From assembly GCA_002150815.3 (NCBI GenBank), contig NDFF03000013.1, positions 868,001 to 932,000 of the forward strand: 64,000 nt of DNA, given 5' to 3'. Below, in pieces: positions 58,315 through 64,000 of the stretch (its first letter is position 1; every line of letters starts with the position of its first letter). The translations under genes were made by a program, and so were the position numbers. The notes under the pieces are model-generated. The model saw nothing but the letters and a program-made list of their open reading frames with translations. It did no database searches and was not told the origin of the DNA. The stretch is from Grammothele lineata (lineage: Eukaryota; Basidiomycota; Agaricomycetes; Polyporales; Polyporaceae).

Positions 58315-59749
58315 TTACAGTTCCTCCAGATACTTGATCTCCTCCTTGGTTAGCGTCTTATCCGTAATTATGTTATCCTGGAGTCGCAAGGGCTGTGTGC
58401 AGTACGTGGTCAACATTCAGCGTTCAACTAAGACGACCACCCCAGTTGCGCCTAAAGCCAGTCCCTACGCACTGTATTCGCGCCGACTATCGGGCTCGTC
58501 GCCTTCGCCGCTACCCACGCAAGTGCTACTTGACACATAGCCCAGTTCTTCTTCTTCGCGAGCTCCTCCACCCGCCTAATGATCTGCTTGTCCGACTCGC
58601 GTCGAGGCTTCTCAAAGAACGACCCGGCGATAATCTTCGTACGCGCTGTCTCTGCTCCGACTGGACGGGCTAAGTGGCCGTCCATCAGCGGAGAGTACGC
58701 AAGGACGCCGATTCCCTTGAAGTTGCAGTAATCGATCATTTCCATTTCCTGAAAAGGAGCCACCGATCGCGCCAGTTGTCAGAAGGAGTGGCAGACGGGA
58801 GAGGAGACGGACGCACCTCAGGGCGGTACAGGAGCGAGTACTCGATCTGGACGCTCACAAACGTCGTCCAGTGGTTCACCTCCGCGACACGATTCATCTC
58901 CGCGACCTTCCACGCCCGCATGTTGCACGCCCCAAGGTACCGCACCTTGCCCATCGTTACAAGGTCATGCAGCGCCTTCATTGTCTCTGTGATTGGTGTA
59001 GTCGGGTCGAAGATATGCACCTGGAGAAGGTCGATGTATGACGTCTGGAGACGGGCGAGGGACGCATCGACCTGGTTAAAGAGAGCGCCGCGGGAAAGGC
59101 CACCCTGGTTTACATATTCGCGGGTGCTGCCGAGCGGAGGATTGAGCATGGTCTGGGTGGCGGGATCGTCTGCCACAAGGAAGCCGGCCTTGGTCAAGAG
59201 GACGATCTTCTCGCGGGGAATCGAGTACTACGAAAGGCGTCGGATGTCAGCAGTGTGTTATTCGTGCATTGTATTAGGGAATAGACCTTGTTCATGAATG
59301 CAGCAATAACCTTCTCTGATTCTCCGTTAGAGTAGGTATTGGCCGTATCGATGGTGTTGATGCCGAGATCCCAGGCAGCCTTGAGGAGGGGAAGAGCCTG
59401 GGGGGGGGATCTTGAATATCCGGCTATGGGCAATATGCGGAGTACTGACTTTGTCTTCCGTGAGGCCCCAACGCTATTCGGAGACGACATGTTTGATGGC
59501 ACCGAGCGAGTGGCGAAGCAACGCGGTAACGTGCGGAAAAGTACATGCCAGTCAGAATGCGAGAAGTGGGGAGTAGAGAAGAATGGCGGAGACCGACAAT
59601 CCATTGATCGTTCCCGACTGTCATCCCGCCAAACTAAAGCGCAGAAACGCGCGGTGAGCGTGGGTGCACGAGTAGTCGAAGTCCGGTTCACTCACAACGG
59701 GAACTGAGATGCGAAGTCCAGAACTGCCGAGCTGGCGGTATTCTGCCAT
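58315..59749 (-). CDS. Aldo-keto reductase
   Basis: Cytosolic NADPH-dependent carbonyl reductase of the (beta/alpha)8 AKR family, aryl-alcohol-dehydrogenase type common in wood-decay fungi. Exons (high to low) are 59696-59749, 59598-59633, 59450-59473, 59287-59397, 58817-59227, 58473-58748 and 58315-58392, giving 329 residues. The catalytic tetrad is complete: D55 ([15 protein letters not shown]), Y60, K88 (LLTKAG) and H146 (LLQVHIFD). YSPLMDG, VALAWV and SPIVGAN follow, then the C-terminal [13 protein letters not shown]. Exons 2 and 3 are tiny (36 and 24 bases) and supply [11 protein letters not shown] and RWGLTEDK; without them the gene would seem broken. The intron before exon 4 ends in a run of nine C followed by AG. 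It sits between the methyltransferase and a hydrolase and likely belongs to the cluster. Confidence 0.85.
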
Positions 59750-61764
59750 GATGGGCTCACGGGCGGGATGTAATGCTTTGAGAATCAGACGTGAATGCCT
59801 ATAGTAATGTGTGTCTGGCAGATACAGTCGGGATGGAACTTGGGCTGCGTGGATCTGAACCACAGGCTAAGTAATCTCCAGAGAGGGGACAACCTGAAAA
59901 TCCGGGTGAACACAAGTTTGCGCTTGGAAGAAGCCGCGCTCGTTCGACCGCCAGTATTGTTGCCGGGAAGCGGAATGAGGTTCGCGGGCGAGACGCACGG
60001 CATGCACCAGAAGCGGCGTTCGCTGGCAGACGAGCGTGATGTGTGGACAAATGGATACATATCCGTCTCAACGATCATATTCTGTGTGTGCTATAGAATG
60101 CGTCGGCGGTCTTGAGAAGGCGCAGATTGATGCAGGCCAGAACCTCTTGGTACGACTTGGGTATGATGATCAACGTGCCCGTCGACCACGGATGAGGGGC
60201 GCTCGTGCCGCCTACTCGGAGTCGGCGGGGTCGGAGCAAGGCTCCCCTACGAAGCGTGGGTAACTTCAGTGTACTTTTTGCAAGACTTTTTGATGGCTTG
60301 TCCCATATTCAGTCCCTCGATGTGGATACCTACAAAATGGTATGTATCAGCGGGGGAGTAACTCTACGATACCTACGGAGGATCTGGATGGAGGCCGAAC
60401 CAGTTCTTTACCATTTGCGTTGGGCGCGAAGGAGCAGTGCTACCGCCCCATATATGTCTACAGATTGGACTCTTGGTTTGTTGAGGAGTTTGTCTTCAGG
60501 TATTCCGCTATCCCTACACTATTTAAGTTGGGTTCGCAAGTTGTCTGACCAAGCTGTATACATGAGTTACTGTCGGTACAGAGTCCACGAAGAACAAGGA
60601 GAGTAAACGTACCAGACACCCCAACTCACGAGCGGCTCCCAATTTCAAAATTACGTACCATGTATGTGTTCTTCATTGGACGCCGCAAAAGTGGGCATGG
60701 TGCTCCTGCAACGTAATTCAATGCTTCTCAGGCACGCCGCGGCTCACGTTGAAGTTAGTCTGAAAGCAGCCACGGCGTGTGCGTGAATTGAGACTGGTGC
60801 GTGCGCCGATAGCGGAAGATTTCGGGTGAATAGTCCTGTTGAACTCTGCGTGTACCCTCCATCTTTTCTCAGAGCCTGGTTCGCGGATATCTGATCCACT
60901 CGATGGGCGTGATATGACGCGCGCGCCGGGAGTCGGGACCCACAGACACACTCGCCATCTAGCAGCGCGTTTCAACTGCGCCCGAACCGAGGCCTCACCC
61001 TGCCGGTAGATAGTATCCACCAGAGATCGTACCTATTGTAGACCAAACATGCAACCACGAGTCAGTGGAATTCCGCACAATGCTATATCATCGAGCTTGA
61101 GAGAAGCATCAGCACTTACCGAGTCGCACGTGTGAGCACTTGCCCATGCCCTGTGTGAGCCGAGTCCTCCAAGTCCACATACTCACAATTGGCCCTTGGA
61201 TATCCTTACTATGCACAAGAGACACGTCGCTTCGCTTGGAACGTTGTGTCTAGTGTTGGGACACTGAGCGTTTGATTACCCTATATTACCATCTTCTCGC
61301 GCAGTTTGGTGGGTGCGCAGCATTGCAGCGACGTTAAACGCAAAGCTTGCCTCAAGAGTCCAACTCGGGTAACGTCTAGCAGAAGGTCAAGAAAGGCTGG
61401 AGTTTCAGAGTCACTGCGCGAGCGGGGGACCCTGCGCTGGGGAGTCGCGACTCGCGAGGCTACGGCACTTAAGAGACGCTCGTGCCAAATAGAGACAAAC
61501 GAAGTCCTGCGAAAAATTAAACTGTTCAGTCGGCCATCATTAATTAAGTATTCTCTGCTACTGATTCACAGGTAGAGCGTGCATCGCTATATGCGTGAGG
61601 TGAAGGCTATAATGATACATAGCAATAGTGTACACTGTGCTGCACTCTGCACAAATCCAAGAATACTCGTACATATCGACAAAATCAGATGGGGAGTTGA
61701 ACTGACGATTGCAACGGCAGGTTCAATGGTAACCCTGCTTATTGCATAGCGTCGAGGAAAAGCT
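59750..61764. other. Gene-free stretch inside the cluster (2 kb)
   Basis: Contains the AKR promoter (-) and the 3' flank of the hydrolase (-). One short frame at about 60342-60548 ends in a protein-like stretch (YRPIYVYRLDSWFVEEFVFR) but has no support from splice sites or a known family. Many stops elsewhere. Confidence 0.45.
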
Positions 61765-62939
61765 TCAATGCGAGCTCGGGCTCCGCAAGATGAACCTGAA
61801 GGGGAGATGGATGAGCTCAGAGTCACCGTGTGGTTCATTTTGCCCACGTACGAAGTGATTAATACCGGGAATCATCTTGAAGTCGATGTGACTGCCGCCA
61901 CGGGCCTCGTCGTCCTCTTGCATTTTCCAGAAAGCAGGTATAGCGAAGGGGGGTGAAGCGTCTCCGGCAAGCATCGTGATTTTCGCATGAGGAATCATCT
62001 CTCGGATCTGCTTGCTGTAGCAAGCCTTCTTGTAACTTGCGTTAATCGAAGATGCGGAATGAACCATGAAGTCCATGTCCGAATTCATCGCCGGTGGTTC
62101 GTATATAATACGATCCACATCCTCTTCCGACATACCATAGATAGAGGGCGCGCGGGAAGACGTGGGGACGAGGAACGAGAGAACGTTGGTATCGCGCTTG
62201 CTGAGGTCTCCGTGCTTGAAATAAGACGTGATCCAGTGGTTGAAGAATGCGACGCGGCGGTCCTCGGGTATAGTATCGTCCGTGAGCGGACTCCACAATC
62301 CTTCAACTAAAGGTGTCCCGACGGCGACTGTTGGGGGTTCTGCACCGCGGGTTCTGTTATCAACATTATGGCATCTTACAGTGTGTGGAGAAAAAGCGTA
62401 CCGTAAAGAATGAGTGCTCTAAAATGGCTTTTCCACAACGTTCGAGAAGACGAAGGGATAGCGTCCAGGTGAGCCACGGCAGAGATGGCGAAGGCGTTAC
62501 CCAGAGACCACCCCAAAAGCGCAAACCCGCCGGATACGCCATCGATGGGGTGGATAGTATTCCTCTCAGCAAAACGTTCAATGAACGTAGACACTTCGAC
62601 ACCTCTTGCCCGGAGAAATGCGACCTTCTCCGCTTCGGAGCCGGACTTCAAAGCTTCCTTCTCCTCATCGGACAGAGGAGTTGATCCCGGATAGTCGCGG
62701 CGGTTTATAGCGACAATGCGGACGCCGAATAATGCGGACAGAGCCATGACCTTCTCAAAGATGACTGCGTGAGACGAAGATGAGACATGCCGTATGTCAA
62801 AGCAGGGTAAGACATTACCATTGGTGAAGACAGTACCGTGAATAGCAAATATAGTGATGTAGGTTGTCCCAACGAGGGGAACACCACTGTCGATGTAAGC
62901 GAGTTTTGTGCCTTTACTGTCGACAACGATAGAATCCAT
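61765..62939 (-). CDS. Alpha/beta-hydrolase fold protein
   Basis: Soluble serine hydrolase of the alpha/beta fold. Exons (high to low) are 62819-62939, 62402-62764 and 61765-62339, giving 352 residues. The oxyanion strand IFAIHGTVFTNG is followed by NRRDYPGSTPLS. The nucleophile elbow is G-W-S127-L-G (ALLGWSLGNAF), the acid probably D288 (LAGDASPPF), and the base H323 (IPGINHFV). No signal peptide. A TATAAA lies only 20 bases before the ATG, so either the leader is very short or this box is not used. The acceptor of the last exon was taken at GCAG|AACCCC to keep EPPTVAVGTPLVEG in phase. At the edge of the cluster it might hydrolyse an ester or epoxide, which cannot be told apart here. Confidence 0.85.
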
Positions 62940-64000
62940 TGTGCAGGAGTGGGACCGGTTTATAGACAGTAACACGAGATGGGGATGAGAGTTCCGGCAT
63001 CTTGGATTATTGGGGCATTCTTATACTGGCTGCGTTGCTGTTGGCGATGACGAAAGCCGCACGTTTAACTTTCTTAACTAGGACGTGTCATTGAGGAACC
63101 GCATGCTGGCTTGCCGCTGAGGCTGTAACTTCATGAAGGCTCTACTACTAGCCTATTGTTCCGTTTCCGAAACGTCCAGGTAGGTACTGGCTCCCGGTGT
63201 GCCCGAAAGATGAAGCGTTTGGCAGTCTTGTAGCGATTGCGCTCGAGACAAACTGGCCGCTACCGAACAACTTTTGAACTTAGCGTGGCGCCCGGATCCG
63301 GGGCGAGCCTGTGGCGCTTCGGCGCTTCCACGGTGGCGTCAGCCTGAGGTCCGATCCCTCATACCACATGTTTGAGGAATCCTCAGCCTCAGCGCATAGC
63401 ATTACTAGTAGCAGGACTGGTATCCTATGCAGACACGACTTGCGAGGCCATTCCCACAAGCCCGTAGCGGATCTGATGCCTGCATCTGACGTTTGACGTC
63501 CTAGTCGCTAACTTTAAGTACGTCCAATGCTTTCACGCAGCGACGAGGAGTCACCCAGACTCGATCCCCGCAGGTTTTCGAGTCCGACGCTACTGGCAAC
63601 ACTGCCCCAGAGTTGACACGTCGATGCAAACATCCTCATAGAACAGCCTAAGAAGACGTCTCCCTGAGGACTCTTTCTGAAGGATTCATGTGGCTGTCCA
63701 TGCGAGGCCGACTATAGCAGGTACATTCTCCGCAGGACCGCTGGACGCTCGTGGTCAAGGATTGTGTACACTCGCTGCATTCCTGCCAGGGCTGCTCCTT
63801 CGCGCAAGAGCATCAGAGCAGTGGACGTTGAAATGAAGCGTTACCCAGGCAAGGGCCGCGAAACATTCTGTAGGGCCTACAGTCCGCTCTCCGAGTTACC
63901 GTAGCCTATGAGTATGTAAGTATGAGGGGTCAGCGGTAGTCCAGTTGAGGGTTAGAAGGACACATGAATTCTGTTGTACGGATACAGTGTGCGATGCTAG
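62940..64000. other. Right-end non-coding stretch
   Basis: About 1 kb to the window edge with no supported gene, tRNA or repeat. It may hold part of the next gene's flank. Confidence 0.45.

Noticed and set aside
59450..59749. Apparent frameshift and stop in the 5' part of the aldo-keto reductase
   Set aside because: Two small exons (36 and 24 bases) splice in phase and supply the expected GGMTVG...W..W region, so the gene is intact.
60342..60548. Short plus frame with a protein-like stretch between the AKR and hydrolase
   Set aside because: Only 68 codons, no recognised family, and no plausible splice extension; too weak to call.
62959..62964. TATAAA upstream of the alpha/beta hydrolase
   Set aside because: Only 20 bases before the ATG, which is too close for a normal fungal leader; not annotated as its promoter.

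Overview
The window reads as nuclear DNA of a basidiomycete fungus, probably a polypore-like agaricomycete. Genes on both strands are split by many GT-AG introns of about 45-80 bases. There is an intron-containing tRNA-Tyr, and the gene families are typical of the group: DUF2421 membrane protein, basidiomycete HNH protein, VHS-GAT protein, EboC-like UbiA protein and several P450s. All spliced models were assembled by hand from splice consensus, frame and family similarity. Exon sums divide by three in every model called intact. The left half looks GC-rich, and the part after about 47 kb looks clearly more AT-rich.

Layout. 1-1355: 3' end of a DUF2421/ArAE_2-type membrane protein. 3897-6012: a PTR2 peptide transporter. 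6.6-8.9 kb: a small duplication made of a decayed gene tail and tRNA-Tyr, with one intact tRNA and one 3' half. 9023-11150: a secreted M14 carboxypeptidase-like protein that has lost two catalytic positions. 12281-15153 (-): Atg13. 16045-17462 (-): a JmjC/cupin hydroxylase. 18244-20336 (-): a second PTR2 with the same exon lengths as the first, in inverted orientation. 21702-23661 (-): a secreted esterase-like-of-phytase protein. 25403-26460: an SDR. 26954-29851: a SAM methyltransferase gene split by a 1762-bp hAT-like element. 30117-31572 (-): a zinc alcohol dehydrogenase. 32754-33993 (-): an HNH-domain protein. 34599-36609: a VHS-GAT sorting protein. 36998-38161 (-): V-ATPase subunit E. 40650-41673: an unrecognised protein. 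42773-44696: an O-fucosyltransferase-like type II membrane protein. 45664-47527: an MFS monocarboxylate-type transporter.

From about 47.9 to 62.9 kb every gene is of a specialised-metabolism type: P450 (-), P450 (+), UbiA-family membrane enzyme (-), SAM methyltransferase (+), aldo-keto reductase (-) and alpha/beta hydrolase (-). The MFS transporter sits at its left edge. I read this as a probable terpenoid or meroterpenoid biosynthetic cluster in which the UbiA protein would be the prenyl-transferring or cyclising core enzyme. Its first Asp motif is altered (Asn-x3-Ser-x3-Asp), as in UbiA-type cyclases rather than classical prenyltransferases. The product cannot be read from the sequence.

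Other points: several very small exons (6, 7, 9, 14, 17 and 18 nt), four likely GC-AG introns, and an intact-looking methyltransferase frame that closes perfectly if the hAT-like element and one target duplication are disregarded. Stretches without genes are listed individually.
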